From: Methanothrix sp.
GTDB lineage: Archaea > Halobacteriota > Methanosarcinia > Methanotrichales > Methanotrichaceae
Length of the DNA stretch: 64,000 nucleotides
NCBI RefSeq assembly: GCF_016706325.1
Contig: NZ_JADJJX010000001.1
Span: 1,364,001-1,428,000, forward strand
Reading direction: 5' to 3'
The position numbers were made by a program, and so were the translations under genes. Of this stretch, positions 1 to 8,745 are shown in pieces; position 1 is the first letter of the stretch; every line of letters begins with the position of its first letter. The notes beneath the pieces are model-generated. The model did no database searches. It saw only the letters and a program-made list of their open reading frames with translations, and was not told where the DNA came from.

Positions 1-2384
1 CCCCGGGGCCAGTCGCACATATGAACTGAGGGCCTGGCACTCCCGTCCAGGCCGCGCACCAGGTTCTGATAGATGGACTCGGCGATGAAGGGGGCGAAGG
101 GGGCCATGAGCAGGGCGAGCTTGGTCAGGACCTCGTAGATGGTAGCATATGCGGCGAGCTTATCAGGATCATCCTGCTCAATCCAGGTTCTGGGCCGGAC
201 CAGTTGGATGTACCAGCGGCTGAGATCCTCCAGGATGAACTCGGATATGGCGCGGACGATGCGGTGCAGTTGATAGCCCTCCATCTCCTCTCTTATCACC
301 TCTGCCAGACTGTTCGCCCGGGAGAGGATCCAGCGGTCCTCAGCTCGCAGGCTGCTTTGGTATAAGGAGAGATCCGCCTGCTTCAGATCGAAACCGTCCA
401 GGACCATATAGGGAAGGGCGAAGCGATAAGCATTCCAGAAGATATTGATCATCCGGCTGGTGTTCTCCACCGCCTCCCAGGAGAAGTGCAGATCCTCCCA
501 GGGGGCATTGGCTCCCAGCACATAGAAGCGCAGTATATCGGCACCGAACCTCTCCACCACCTCCTCTGGCTGGACGATGTTCCCTATGCTCTTGGACATC
601 TTCCGCCCCTGATCGTCCAGGGTGAAGCCATGCATGAGAACGCTCTTATAGGGTGCCCGGCCAAAGGAGACCATTGAGGCCCCAAGCTGAGAATAAAACC
701 AACCACGGGTCTGATCATGCCCCTCAGTGATGAAATCCGCCGGCCACCAGTCGTCAAACTCCTCCTTCTGGCTGGGGAATCTGAGTGTGGCCCAGGAGGC
801 CACTGCACTGTCAAACCATACATCAAAGACATCCGGAGAGCGGTGCATCTTGCCTCCGCAGGGACAGTCCAGGAGGACTCCATCCACCTCCGGCCGGTGC
901 AGGTCGGCGATCTCTCTGCCCGCCCTCTCCTCAAGCTCTGCTGCAGTGCCTATAACCTCCATGTGCTCGCAGTCAGGACAGCTCCAGATGGGCAGGGGGA
1001 TGCCCCAGTACCTCTGCCTGGATATGCACCAGTCACGGGCATTGCTTATCCAGTCGGCAAACCTCGCCGATCCTGCCCACTCCGGATACCAGGTCACGCG
1101 GGAGATCTCATCGAGCATCTTATCTCGAAGATCGGATATCCGGAGGAACCACTGGTTGGTGGCGATGAAGATGATGGGGGTCTTGCAGCGCCAGCAGTGT
1201 CCATAGCGATGGGCCAGCCTTCCCTGGGCCAGGAGCTTGCCTCTCTCCTCCAGGTCATCGATGACAATGCTGTCCGCCTCCTTGACATACTGGCCCTGAT
1301 ATCTCTCTCCCGCCCCGGCGGTGTACCTGCCATCCTCGCCCACCGGGCAGAATATCTCCAGATGGTGCTCCATCCCCAGCTCATAGTCCTCCAGGCCGTG
1401 CCCAGGTGCGATGTGCACGCAGCCGGTGTTCTCAGCAGTGACGAAGTCCGCAGCATAGACGCCATGATCTATCTCCCTTTGTCTGGGGATCAGATCGAGC
1501 AGAGGATGCTCGTAGCTCAGCCTTTGCATATCATCGGCTGATAGCTCCTGCAGGAGCTCATAGTCCTGGTAGCGCCCAGTGCGGAGGACGGAGTCGACAA
1601 GCTCTGAGGCCATGATCAGGATCTCAGACCTTCCATCCTTCCAGGCTCTGACCCGGGAATAATGGAATGCGGGATTGACCGCCACTGCCACATTGGCGGG
1701 AATAGTCCAGGGGGTGGTGGTCCAGATCACTATGTAGGTGTTCTCCTCTCCGATCAGCGGGAATTTGACGTAGATCGAGTAGTCGGTCTCATCCCAGTAC
1801 TCCACCTCCGAGTCGGCAATGGCCGTCTGGCAGCGGGGGCACCAGTTGACCACCCTTGAGCCCCTCTCCAGGAGGTTATGCTCATGCGCCCTCTTCAGCG
1901 CCCACCAGGCAGCCTCAAGATACTCATTCTTAAGGGTCATGTAGGGGTCGTCCCAGTCCAGCCAGGCTCCCAGGATCTTGAATTGTCCTGTCATGTCATC
2001 CATCTGTTGGAGGGCAAACTCCTTGCACCTCTGGATGAACTTGTCCACCCCATAGGCCTCGATATCCCTTTTGTTGCGGAAGCCGAAGGACTCCTCCACC
2101 TTCACCTCAATGGGCAGGCCGTGCATATCCCAGCCCGCCCGGTCCTTGACCTCAAAGCCATTCATGGATCGGTATCGCAAGACGGAGTCCTTGATCACCT
2201 TGTTCCAGGCGGTTCCCAGGTGAATGCGGCCTGTGGTATAGGGCGGCCCGTCCACAAAGAAGAATCTCTTGCCCCCCAGCCTCAACTCTCGAACCTTGCG
2301 GTATGCATCCGTTCGCTCCCACAGCGATCTTACCTCATTCTCAAGATCTTGCGCATTATACTGTCCCGCCACCTCACAGATCAC
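1..2384 (-). CDS. ileS: isoleucyl-tRNA synthetase, C-terminus cut by the window edge
   Basis: Cytosolic class Ia synthetase that charges tRNA-Ile. About 794 codons are present; the anticodon-binding C-terminus lies beyond the left edge. Seen directly: the HIGH-like signature HLGT at residues 55-58, followed by DRAGWDMHGLPIEVKVEE, typical of IleS; CP1 editing-domain sequence in the middle; WFDSAVASWA; and KMSKS at residues 595-599. The GTG start at 2384 was chosen because a GGAGG lies seven bases upstream; an in-frame TTG six bases earlier is an alternative. An ATG slightly further upstream is out of frame. The gene is transcribed divergently from the RFC gene across about 130 bases. Confidence 0.95.
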   Translation of the reverse strand, partial: MICEVAGQYNAQDLENEVRSLWERTDAYRKVRELRLGGKRFFFVDGPPYTTGRIHLGTAWNKVIKDSVLRYRSMNGFEVKDRAGWDMHGLPIEVKVEESFGFRNKRDIEAYGVDKFIQRCKEFALQQMDDMTGQFKILGAWLDWDDPYMTLKNEYLEAAWWALKRAHEHNLLERGSRVVNWCPRCQTAIADSEVEYWDETDYSIYVKFPLIGEENTYIVIWTTTPWTIPANVAVAVNPAFHYSRVRAWKDGRSEILIMASELVDSVLRTGRYQDYELLQELSADDMQRLSYEHPLLDLIPRQREIDHGVYAADFVTAENTGCVHIAPGHGLEDYELGMEHHLEIFCPVGEDGRYTAGAGERYQGQYVKEADSIVIDDLEERGKLLAQGRLAHRYGHCWRCKTPIIFIATNQWFLRISDLRDKMLDEISRVTWYPEWAGSARFADWISNARDWCISRQRYWGIPLPIWSCPDCEHMEVIGTAAELEERAGREIADLHRPEVDGVLLDCPCGGKMHRSPDVFDVWFDSAVASWATLRFPSQKEEFDDWWPADFITEGHDQTRGWFYSQLGASMVSFGRAPYKSVLMHGFTLDDQGRKMSKSIGNIVQPEEVVERFGADILRFYVLGANAPWEDLHFSWEAVENTSRMINIFWNAYRFALPYMVLDGFDLKQADLSLYQSSLRAEDRWILSRANSLAEVIREEMEGYQLHRIVRAISEFILEDLSRWYIQLVRPRTWIEQDDPDKLAAYATIYEVLTKLALLMAPFAPFIAESIYQNLVRGLDGSARPSVHMCDWPR

Positions 2385-2512
2385 TTGCAATCCTCCGAAA
2401 AACGATTGGCATCCATGTAGCTCCTCTATATTTAGCCTTTGTTGCCCACCTTGCAGGAAGATTCAGGGAGGAATATTGATATACAGATAGCCCAAACCCC
2501 GTAACTGAGGGG

Positions 2513-3484
2513 TTGCATATCAAAGAGGAGATCTGGATAGAGAAGTACCGCCCGGAGAGGCTGGACGACATCGTGGGCCAGGACGAGATAATCCGCCGTC
2601 TGAAGTCCTATGTGAAGACACGGAACCTGCCCCATCTTCTGTTCTCCGGGCCCCCGGGGGTGGGCAAGACCGCCGCCTCCATCTCCATCGTCAAAGAGAT
2701 CTTCGGCGAGGGCTGGCGGAATAACTTCATTGAATTGAATGCCAGCGATGAACGGGGCATAGATGTCATCCGCCATAAGGTGAAGGACTTCGCCCGGATG
2801 GCCCCCCTGGGCAAGGCGGATTTCAAGGTGATATTTCTGGATGAGGCCGATGCCCTGACCAATGATGCCCAGAGCGCCCTGCGCCGGACCATGGAGAGAT
2901 ACTCCGCCACCACCAGGTTCATCCTCTCCTGCAACTACTCCTCCAAGATCATCGAGCCCATTCAATCCCGCTGTGCAGTCTACCGCTTCAAGCCTCTCTC
3001 CGCTGATGCAGTGAGAAAGAGGATCGGATTCATTGCCTCTGAGGAGAAGCTAAAGGTATCAGAGGGCGGTCTGTCCGCCATAGAGTATGTTGCTGGGGGC
3101 GATATGAGAAGGGCGATCAACGCCCTGCAAGCAGCAGCCCTCTTGGGCGACGAGGTGGATGAGGAGACGATCTACCAGATCACATCCACTGCCAGGCCAG
3201 AGGAGATCAGGAGCTTCATCAAGACGGCGATATCAGGAGACTTTGTGGGGGCGCGCGCCATGCTGGACGATCTATTGCTCTCCAAAGGCCTCTCCGGCCA
3301 GGATGTGGTGGTCCAGATCCACCGGGCAATGCTGGACTTGGAGGATGTTGCAGACCGGGACAGGACAAAGCTGATCGATCGCATCGGTGAGATCGATTTC
3401 CGCATGACGGAGGGGGCAAACGAGAGGATTCAGCTCGAGGCCCTGCTGGCATACTTCGCCCTGATGGCCCCAGAGAAGAGATGA
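2513..3484 (+). CDS. rfcS: replication factor C small subunit (clamp loader)
   Basis: AAA+ subunit of the archaeal clamp loader, which opens the PCNA ring onto primed DNA. 323 residues, the normal family size. Seen: Walker A GPPGVGKT at 46-53, Walker B LDEAD with DEAD at 110-113, the sensor stretch FILSCNYSSKIIEPIQSRC with the SRC arginine finger at 152-154, and the helical collar at the C-terminus. The start is a TTG giving MHIKEEIWIEKYRP, which matches the usual N-terminus of archaeal RFC-S. GAGGGG directly abuts the TTG, an unusually short spacing for a ribosome-binding site, so the start is less certain than the identity. Its presence is strong evidence that the host is an archaeon. Confidence 0.95.
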   Translation: MHIKEEIWIEKYRPERLDDIVGQDEIIRRLKSYVKTRNLPHLLFSGPPGVGKTAASISIVKEIFGEGWRNNFIELNASDERGIDVIRHKVKDFARMAPLGKADFKVIFLDEADALTNDAQSALRRTMERYSATTRFILSCNYSSKIIEPIQSRCAVYRFKPLSADAVRKRIGFIASEEKLKVSEGGLSAIEYVAGGDMRRAINALQAAALLGDEVDEETIYQITSTARPEEIRSFIKTAISGDFVGARAMLDDLLLSKGLSGQDVVVQIHRAMLDLEDVADRDRTKLIDRIGEIDFRMTEGANERIQLEALLAYFALMAPEKR

Positions 3485-3518
3485 TCCAGCATCATTTTAG
3501 ATTGACCTGCCAGGCTGC

Positions 3519-6500
3519 TCAGCCCTTGAGGACCGGCGTTCTGCTCTGTTCAAGAGCTTCTCTCAGCTCCTCGATTCTCACCGGTTTTGATACATAGTCA
3601 TCCATCCCTGCATTCAGGCACACCTCTCTGTCCCCTTTCATGGCATGAGCAGTCATGGCGATGATATAGGGCTGCTGGCAGGGGGTACGGCGTATGCTCC
3701 TGGTCGCCTCCAGGCCGTCCATTTCCGGCATCTGCACATCCATCAGCACCACATCATAGGGGCGTCTCTTCAGCGCTGCCAGGACCTCCCGGCCATCAGC
3801 GGCGACATCCGCCCGATAGCCCAGCCGCTCCAGCATGCGCACCGCCACCTTCTGATTGATCACATTGTCCTCGGCGAGCAGTATTCTCAGGCTCTTGGGG
3901 ATGTGCCGCTCGGATAGGTCAAGGGATATCTCAGGCAGCTTCTTCTTGGGCTTGGGATGAGGTTGCTCTGAGGCCTCAGCCCGAATGGTGAAGCAGAAGC
4001 TGGATCCCTCTCCTGGGGTGCTCTCCGCCCAGATGTCACCGCCCATCAGCTCAGACAGATGCTTGCAGATGGCCAGGCCCAGCCCTGTTCCGCCATACTT
4101 GCGGGTGGTGGAGGCATCCACCTGGCTGAAGGACTGGAAGAGCCGGCTCATCCTGTCCTGGGATATGCCAATGCCAGAGTCCTTCACCTGGAACTGGATC
4201 TCATAGCCATCCTCCACCGGCAGGGCGGATACATCCACCCGGACGAAGCCCTTCTCAGTGAACTTGACTGCATTGCCCAGGAGATTGACCAGGATCTGCC
4301 CGAGCCTGGTCAGATCGCCCAGAAGGTACCTGGGAACAGTGGGCTTGACCTCATAGGAGAGGGCGAGCCCCTTGCGGGCGGCGGCTTCAGCCACCATGTT
4401 GATTGAGCCCTCCAGGCACTCGATGAGGTCGAAGCACTCATTCTCCAGCTCCATCATCCCCCCCTCGATCTTGGAGAAGTCCAGGATGTCGCTGATGACC
4501 TTGAGCAGGGAATCACCGCTGCTGCGAATGGTCTCGATATAGTCCCTCTGCACAGGGTCGATATTGGTATTGAGAAGAAGGTCGGTGAAGCCGATCACTG
4601 CATTCATGGGGGTGCGGATCTCATGGCTCATATTGGCCAGGAACTCGGACTTGGCTTTTGTAGCCGATTCCGCCCTCTCTTTGGCCTCACGAAGGTCCTG
4701 TTCCACCCTCTTTCTCTCTGTGAGATCGTTGCTCACAGAGACTATTCCAATCCGCCTTCCCCGATTATCGCAGATGGTGCTGAAGGCATGAGAGGAGGGA
4801 AACAGGCTGCCGTTCTTCCTCCTGGCCAGGCACTCGCATTCCCGGTAGCCCTGGGCGAGGATCTCCTCCATCAGATCCTCCTGGGCGGATCTATTATCCA
4901 GAGGAATGATGGTATCCTTGATCCTCTGCCCCAGCACCTCTTCTGCCTTCCACTGGTAGAGGGATTCAGCAAACCGGTTCCAGTAGACTATCCTCCCATC
5001 CAGGTCGGTAGCAATAACAGCATTCCTGACCTGATCGAGCAATGAGGCCTGGAATGCTACCCTCTCCTCCGCCTCCTTCCTCTCAGTGATATCCTGTCCC
5101 TGGGCAATGGTGGCAATTACCCGGCTTCTGCTCTCATCGTAGATGTTGGCTGAGTTCCAAAGAACAGTCCTCACAACTCCACTCTGATGGAGTATGGGTA
5201 TCTCCAATGCATCCCAGCTCTCTCCGGAGAGGGTTCGGCGGATATAGGCGAACGACTCCGCCCGGCTCTCATCCGGAAAGAGGATCCCCAGCGATTGGCC
5301 CAAGACCTCCTCCGCCAGCCGGCCGGTCAGCCTCTCGAAGGCATGGTTGAAGCGGGTGATGCAGAAGTTGGGATCCCAGACGATGATGGGGGCATTGGCA
5401 TGGCCGAGGAGGTTCTCCAGATAGTCCCCCGTCTCCCGCAGCTCGGCAGCAGCTCGCTTAAGCTCCTCAGAAGAGCGCTTGTTTTCAGTTACGTCGTTGC
5501 CGATGCACAGGACCTCTATCACCTCTCCCCGCTCATTCAAGACCAGCCTGTGGGTCCAGGCGATCCAGACTCGCTCTTTGGTGGCTCTTATGTTCTCCGT
5601 TATCTGTGAGGAGCATTCCTCTGGATGCTCTCTTATATGCCGGATTATCTCATCGAGATTGCAGCCCTCCCCCCCCGGCGGAAAGATGGTCTCAGATATA
5701 GCCCGTCCCAGAATATCCTCCTCTTTGTAGCCGAAGAAATGCAGGCCGAACTTATTGATGAACCTGACAGCTCCACTGGTGTCCACCCGGATGATGACGC
5801 TGCTTGAGCTCTCTACCAGCTCCCGGTACTTCTCCTCGCTCTCCCGGAGGGCGGATTCTGCCTCGAAACGATCGATGAATCCCCCTATGGCGCTGGCCAT
5901 GGTCATCAGTATCGAGGCCTCGCCCCAGCTCCAGACCCTCTCACGCTTGCGGTCCTCGAAGCCGATGAAGCCCCAGAAGCGGTCTATAGTGGATATTGGG
6001 GCGATCAGGAATGATAACACCCCCAGGTTCTCCAATGCCTCCCTCGCCGATGGGGGCAGATCACGGCTCCTTCCCCGGAGGGGCATCCCTCCGGAGAGGA
6101 TCTCAAACCACTGAGGAATAGAGCTGTATGCCCTGTAGCCCTGATCAGGATGGTGAATCCTGGCTGGGCCAGCACCTTCCTCATTGCCAGCATATCCCTC
6201 ATCGTCAGATATCCATTCATACCGGAGCCAGATCTGATCTCCGCCCTCTTCATCCAGATAATGCTCATAGATGCAGGCCCGATCCACATTGGCCGAGCAG
6301 CCCAGCATCTCCAGGGATTGGGTAAGGGCGACATCCATCTCCTCTGTGATCAGGAGCTGATTTGCGGCCAGGGTGGCTCCTGCCATGATCCTGTCCCTCC
6401 CCCGCAGGTCCTCATTTGATCCCGGATGGGCTATCCCACAGCTCACATCTCCGGAAAAACGATGCCCTCCCTCCTTCTCTTCCCCGGGGGGCGAAGGCTC

Positions 6501-6812
6501 TCTAAATGTGATTATGGATCTGCCTTCACCCCCCTGCCCCTGCATGGGGGCGATGGAGTACTCTACCCTCCTTCCCTGCAGATCGGCATCACCCCTATGG
6601 ATCGAGCAGTCAGAGCTCCTGGCGCTCTCCAGGATTCCTGTGCATAGATCCTTCAGAATCTCGCATCCTCTGCCGGGGGCCAGCCCCTTCATAGATCCTG
6701 CCAGCATCTCTGCTGCAGGATTGGAGTAGAGGATCGCCCCGGACTGGTCGCAGATGCATATTCCATCCTCCAGGGCCTCCAGGGCGGACTGAAGCATCCT
6801 CTCAAGGCTCAT
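3519..6812 (-). CDS. hybrid sensor histidine kinase (PAS-GAF-PAS-PAS-PAS-HisKA-HATPase-REC)
   Basis: 1097-residue cytoplasmic sensor kinase with no membrane segments. Domains in order: an N-terminal PAS (about 15-100), a GAF-like region (about 145-320), three further PAS domains starting near 326, 469 and 589, a HisKA dimerisation domain with SHEIRTPMN and phospho-acceptor H730, a HATPase domain with N-box NLLGNAVKFT and G boxes DSGIGI and GGTGLGLAI, and a receiver domain with phospho-acceptor D1025 in VVLMDVQMPEMDG. No separate response regulator or output domain is visible nearby, so signal output is unknown. The start codon overlaps the stop of the upstream cyclase gene by four bases (ATGA), so the two genes are probably co-transcribed. 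The ligand cannot be read from the sequence. Confidence 0.93.
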   Translation of the reverse strand: MSLERMLQSALEALEDGICICDQSGAILYSNPAAEMLAGSMKGLAPGRGCEILKDLCTGILESARSSDCSIHRGDADLQGRRVEYSIAPMQGQGGEGRSIITFREPSPPGEEKEGGHRFSGDVSCGIAHPGSNEDLRGRDRIMAGATLAANQLLITEEMDVALTQSLEMLGCSANVDRACIYEHYLDEEGGDQIWLRYEWISDDEGYAGNEEGAGPARIHHPDQGYRAYSSIPQWFEILSGGMPLRGRSRDLPPSAREALENLGVLSFLIAPISTIDRFWGFIGFEDRKRERVWSWGEASILMTMASAIGGFIDRFEAESALRESEEKYRELVESSSSVIIRVDTSGAVRFINKFGLHFFGYKEEDILGRAISETIFPPGGEGCNLDEIIRHIREHPEECSSQITENIRATKERVWIAWTHRLVLNERGEVIEVLCIGNDVTENKRSSEELKRAAAELRETGDYLENLLGHANAPIIVWDPNFCITRFNHAFERLTGRLAEEVLGQSLGILFPDESRAESFAYIRRTLSGESWDALEIPILHQSGVVRTVLWNSANIYDESRSRVIATIAQGQDITERKEAEERVAFQASLLDQVRNAVIATDLDGRIVYWNRFAESLYQWKAEEVLGQRIKDTIIPLDNRSAQEDLMEEILAQGYRECECLARRKNGSLFPSSHAFSTICDNRGRRIGIVSVSNDLTERKRVEQDLREAKERAESATKAKSEFLANMSHEIRTPMNAVIGFTDLLLNTNIDPVQRDYIETIRSSGDSLLKVISDILDFSKIEGGMMELENECFDLIECLEGSINMVAEAAARKGLALSYEVKPTVPRYLLGDLTRLGQILVNLLGNAVKFTEKGFVRVDVSALPVEDGYEIQFQVKDSGIGISQDRMSRLFQSFSQVDASTTRKYGGTGLGLAICKHLSELMGGDIWAESTPGEGSSFCFTIRAEASEQPHPKPKKKLPEISLDLSERHIPKSLRILLAEDNVINQKVAVRMLERLGYRADVAADGREVLAALKRRPYDVVLMDVQMPEMDGLEATRSIRRTPCQQPYIIAMTAHAMKGDREVCLNAGMDDYVSKPVRIEELREALEQSRTPVLKG

Positions 6813-7489
6813 GCAGATCGCCCCAGCAGGACTGCACGCACTGGAGATGCCTCAGCATCCTTCATCTTCAGGGGAAGGCATATCAACCAGTATCTTCCGG
6901 GGAGAACAGCATCGAGATCGATCCCCTCCAGTATCAGGATGTCGTTCTTCAGCAGAATATTGTGGACAGGGAGTGAATCATCCTCATACCGGTCCACTGA
7001 GAGATAATCGATTCCCACCAGGCCGGCTCCCAGAGTTATGCACATCTTTGCCGCAGGCATGGAGAGGTAGACGTATTCATCCCGGAATACAGGCTCGTGC
7101 ATCAGCCCCCGGGAGGAGTTGCTGGTCTTGAAGAGGATGGCCTCTCCCTTCAGGATGCTGGCATTCTGCAATGCTTCAGCGGGGATGGCATGGCAATCCT
7201 GGGCGGCGATCACCAGGGCCGGGGTTATGAACCTGCCCGAAGGATAGCTGTCCAGAGGGGGGCCGTCCCTGAGAGTATGAGAGGGAGAGTCGATATGAGT
7301 CCCGGCATGAGAGCCCAGGGAGAGATGGGAGAGGCGATAGCCCGATCCCCCCTCCAATCCCGCTCTCCACTGCCTGAGAGGGGGGCTGTCTCCCGGATAG
7401 AGGGGAGAGCTCTCTATGGGCACACTGATATCATGCAGCTCTTTGCTCAGCAGCGCATCATAAATGGCAGGCATTTGCTGTCCAGGCAA
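6809..7489 (-). CDS. cyclase-family (kynurenine formamidase-like) metal hydrolase
   Basis: 226-residue member of the cyclase/kynurenine-formamidase family (Pfam Cyclase). The metal-binding signature HxGTHxDxPxH is present as HAGTHIDSPSH at residues 61-71, with the family's N-terminal HDISVPI and the GIDYLSVD region. Known members hydrolyse amides such as N-formylkynurenine or act on cyclic substrates; the substrate here is unknown. No tryptophan-degradation genes are in view, so formamidase activity should not be assumed. The four-base overlap with the hybrid histidine kinase downstream suggests coupled translation. An internal Met at residue 6 is an alternative start. Confidence 0.85.
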   Translation of the reverse strand: MPGQQMPAIYDALLSKELHDISVPIESSPLYPGDSPPLRQWRAGLEGGSGYRLSHLSLGSHAGTHIDSPSHTLRDGPPLDSYPSGRFITPALVIAAQDCHAIPAEALQNASILKGEAILFKTSNSSRGLMHEPVFRDEYVYLSMPAAKMCITLGAGLVGIDYLSVDRYEDDSLPVHNILLKNDILILEGIDLDAVLPGRYWLICLPLKMKDAEASPVRAVLLGRSA

Positions 7490-7555
7490 TCGAATTCCCA
7501 GATCATCCAGGGGTTATTCGCTCATAAGTATTCTCACTTGTGCGGGTATGGAGCA

Positions 7556-7840
7556 TCATCTCCTCTCCAGGACCCGGATGAGATGATAGCCGAACTGGGA
7601 TTTGACCGGGCCGATGACCTTTCCCTTCTCCCCCTCGAAGGCGGCCTTCTCAAACTCAGGGACCATTCTGCCCCTGCCAAACCAGCCTAAGTCTCCGCCG
7701 TCCTTGCCCGATGGGCACTGCGAGTGCTTGCGGGCCATCTCCGCGAAGCTCGCCCGCCCGGCTGCCAGCAGCTCTTTGAGCTCTAAGGCCTTCTTCTCCG
7801 TCTTGCACAGTATGTGTGCAGCATGGACTTCTTTTGTCAT
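7556..7840 (-). CDS. parvulin-type peptidyl-prolyl isomerase (PpiC-like)
   Basis: Small cytoplasmic parvulin of 94 residues that isomerises proline peptide bonds. Seen: VHAAHILCKTE at the N-terminus, the FAEMARKHSQCPSGKDGGDLGWF core, and FGYHLIRVLERR at the end, all typical of single-domain PpiC proteins. I place the start at the ATG at 7840 (MTKEVHAAHIL). The frame stays open to an ATG at 7888, but the extra 16 residues are not conserved-looking, and a TATA-like CTTTTTATC lies about 25 bases before 7840, which would give a leaderless transcript. No signal peptide is needed in the shorter form. Confidence 0.87.
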   Translation of the reverse strand: MTKEVHAAHILCKTEKKALELKELLAAGRASFAEMARKHSQCPSGKDGGDLGWFGRGRMVPEFEKAAFEGEKGKVIGPVKSQFGYHLIRVLERR

Positions 7841-7905
7841 GGGCTGGGCGTATGAATGAGATGGGATAAAAAGTATTCCCGGCAACATTGAGCTTTTCAG
7901 CAGAT

Positions 7906-8112
7906 CTAAGGCAGGATCTCCTGTACCCTTCCCACCCGGCCGTCCTCCAGCCTCACCTTTATGCCATGAGGATGAAAAGAGGAGGTGGTGAGGATGGCCT
8001 TCACAATCCCGCGCGTTCTCTTTCCGCTGCGCTGATCCTTCTTCAAGACCACCTCCACCACCAGGCCGGGCCGGATATCCAGGCGGTTCTTGCCGCTATT
8101 GGCTGGCATCAA
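7906..8112 (-). CDS. YwbE-family small protein of unknown function
   Basis: 68-residue protein resembling Bacillus subtilis YwbE and its archaeal relatives. Seen: the conserved LDIRPGLVVEVVLKKDQRSG segment, then TRGIVKAILT and HPHGIKVRLEDGRVGRVQEIL, which together are the whole domain. Residues 1-8 are variable, and starting at the second Met would make little difference. The function is unknown; the fold is likely a small beta barrel. It lies 17 bases upstream of the longer parvulin frame on the same strand and may share its transcript. Confidence 0.85.
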   Translation of the reverse strand: MMPANSGKNRLDIRPGLVVEVVLKKDQRSGKRTRGIVKAILTTSSFHPHGIKVRLEDGRVGRVQEILP

Positions 8113-8205
8113 GCCCAGCTCTCTTCGGGCCCATTTATCTAGTCTTTGCCCGGGGTTTGCTCTTCCCCAATCTCTCCATCTCTCATTTCATTCCGCTCGG
8201 CTTAT

Positions 8206-8293
8206 CTCATTCCATCCTATTCCACCTCATCCCATTCCATCCTATTCCACCTCATTCCATTCCACTCTATTCCACCTCATTCCATTCCGCCCG
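8206..8293. repeat. 25-bp tandem repeat rich in ATTCC
   Basis: About 3.5 direct copies of a 25-base unit beginning CCTCATTCCATTCC. Full units lie at 8225-8249 and 8250-8274, with partial units on either side, and the whole is built from the pentamer ATTCC. Both strands are open in several frames here only because the unit lacks stops; the predicted peptides are low-complexity and are not called as genes. The repeat sits between the YwbE gene and tRNA-Cys. Confidence 0.8.
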
Positions 8294-8458
8294 ATCATCC
8301 TGCCCATCCTCGCTATCAAGTGCACAGCCCCGCCTTCAAAGGCAATCTTTATAAGGAGAGAGGTGCAGCAAGATCTCTGCGCAGAGTGCTGCCCTGTCCG
8401 GTGAAGGCCAGGCGATGTCCAGGGTGAAGCAGTGCTCTGGCAGATTGAGCCTCCCTGT

Positions 8459-8530
8459 GCCAAGGTGGCGGAGCGGCTACGCAAATGCCTGCAGAGCATT
8501 ACTACTCCGGTTCGAATCCGGACCTTGGCT
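8459..8530 (+). tRNA. tRNA-Cys (anticodon GCA)
   Basis: A 72-base cloverleaf can be folded by eye. Acceptor stem GCCAAGG pairs with CCTTGGC. The anticodon stem AATGC/GCATT encloses a seven-base loop CTGCAGA with GCA at positions 34-36. The T arm is TCCGG-TTCGAAT-CCGGA. The discriminator base is U, as expected for tRNA-Cys. CCA is not encoded. No intron is present. A TATA-like CTTTATAAGG lies about 100 bases upstream (near 8348), with a palindrome CTCTGCGCAGAG at 8375-8386 in the presumed leader. Confidence 0.96.
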
Positions 8531-8685
8531 TCCTCATCTTCAATGATTTTTCAATCTTTCATCTCTTCCCTATGCCCCTGTCAAATGTCCCCCTCTCTGC
8601 CCCGATTTTGTAGAGATATCGTCCCCATTCTGACATCATATTGTATTAATATCCTCTTTTAATTTGTGATATATTTCAGGGAAAG

Positions 8686-8735
8686 GCTTATATCCGCTCA
8701 AGTCAGTTTGATACAGTCCTAATTATTAAGGAGGC
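8686..8735 (+). promoter_or_regulatory. probable gyrBA promoter and ribosome-binding site
   Basis: In the AT-rich stretch after the tRNA, GCTTATATC at 8686-8694 fits an archaeal TATA box. Transcription would then start about 25 bases downstream, just before AAGGAGG at 8729-8735. That Shine-Dalgarno lies 11 bases before the TTG start of gyrB and helps decide that start. Confidence 0.5.
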
Positions 8736-8745
8736 TTAGTCGATT

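Noticed and set aside
584..1541. Long open frames opposite and alongside ileS
   Set aside because: They are shadows of the ileS reading frame, which shows all synthetase signatures.
8090..8427. Open frames through the ATTCC-rich repeat on both strands
   Set aside because: The predicted peptides are low-complexity products of a 25-bp tandem repeat, with no ribosome-binding site and no domain.
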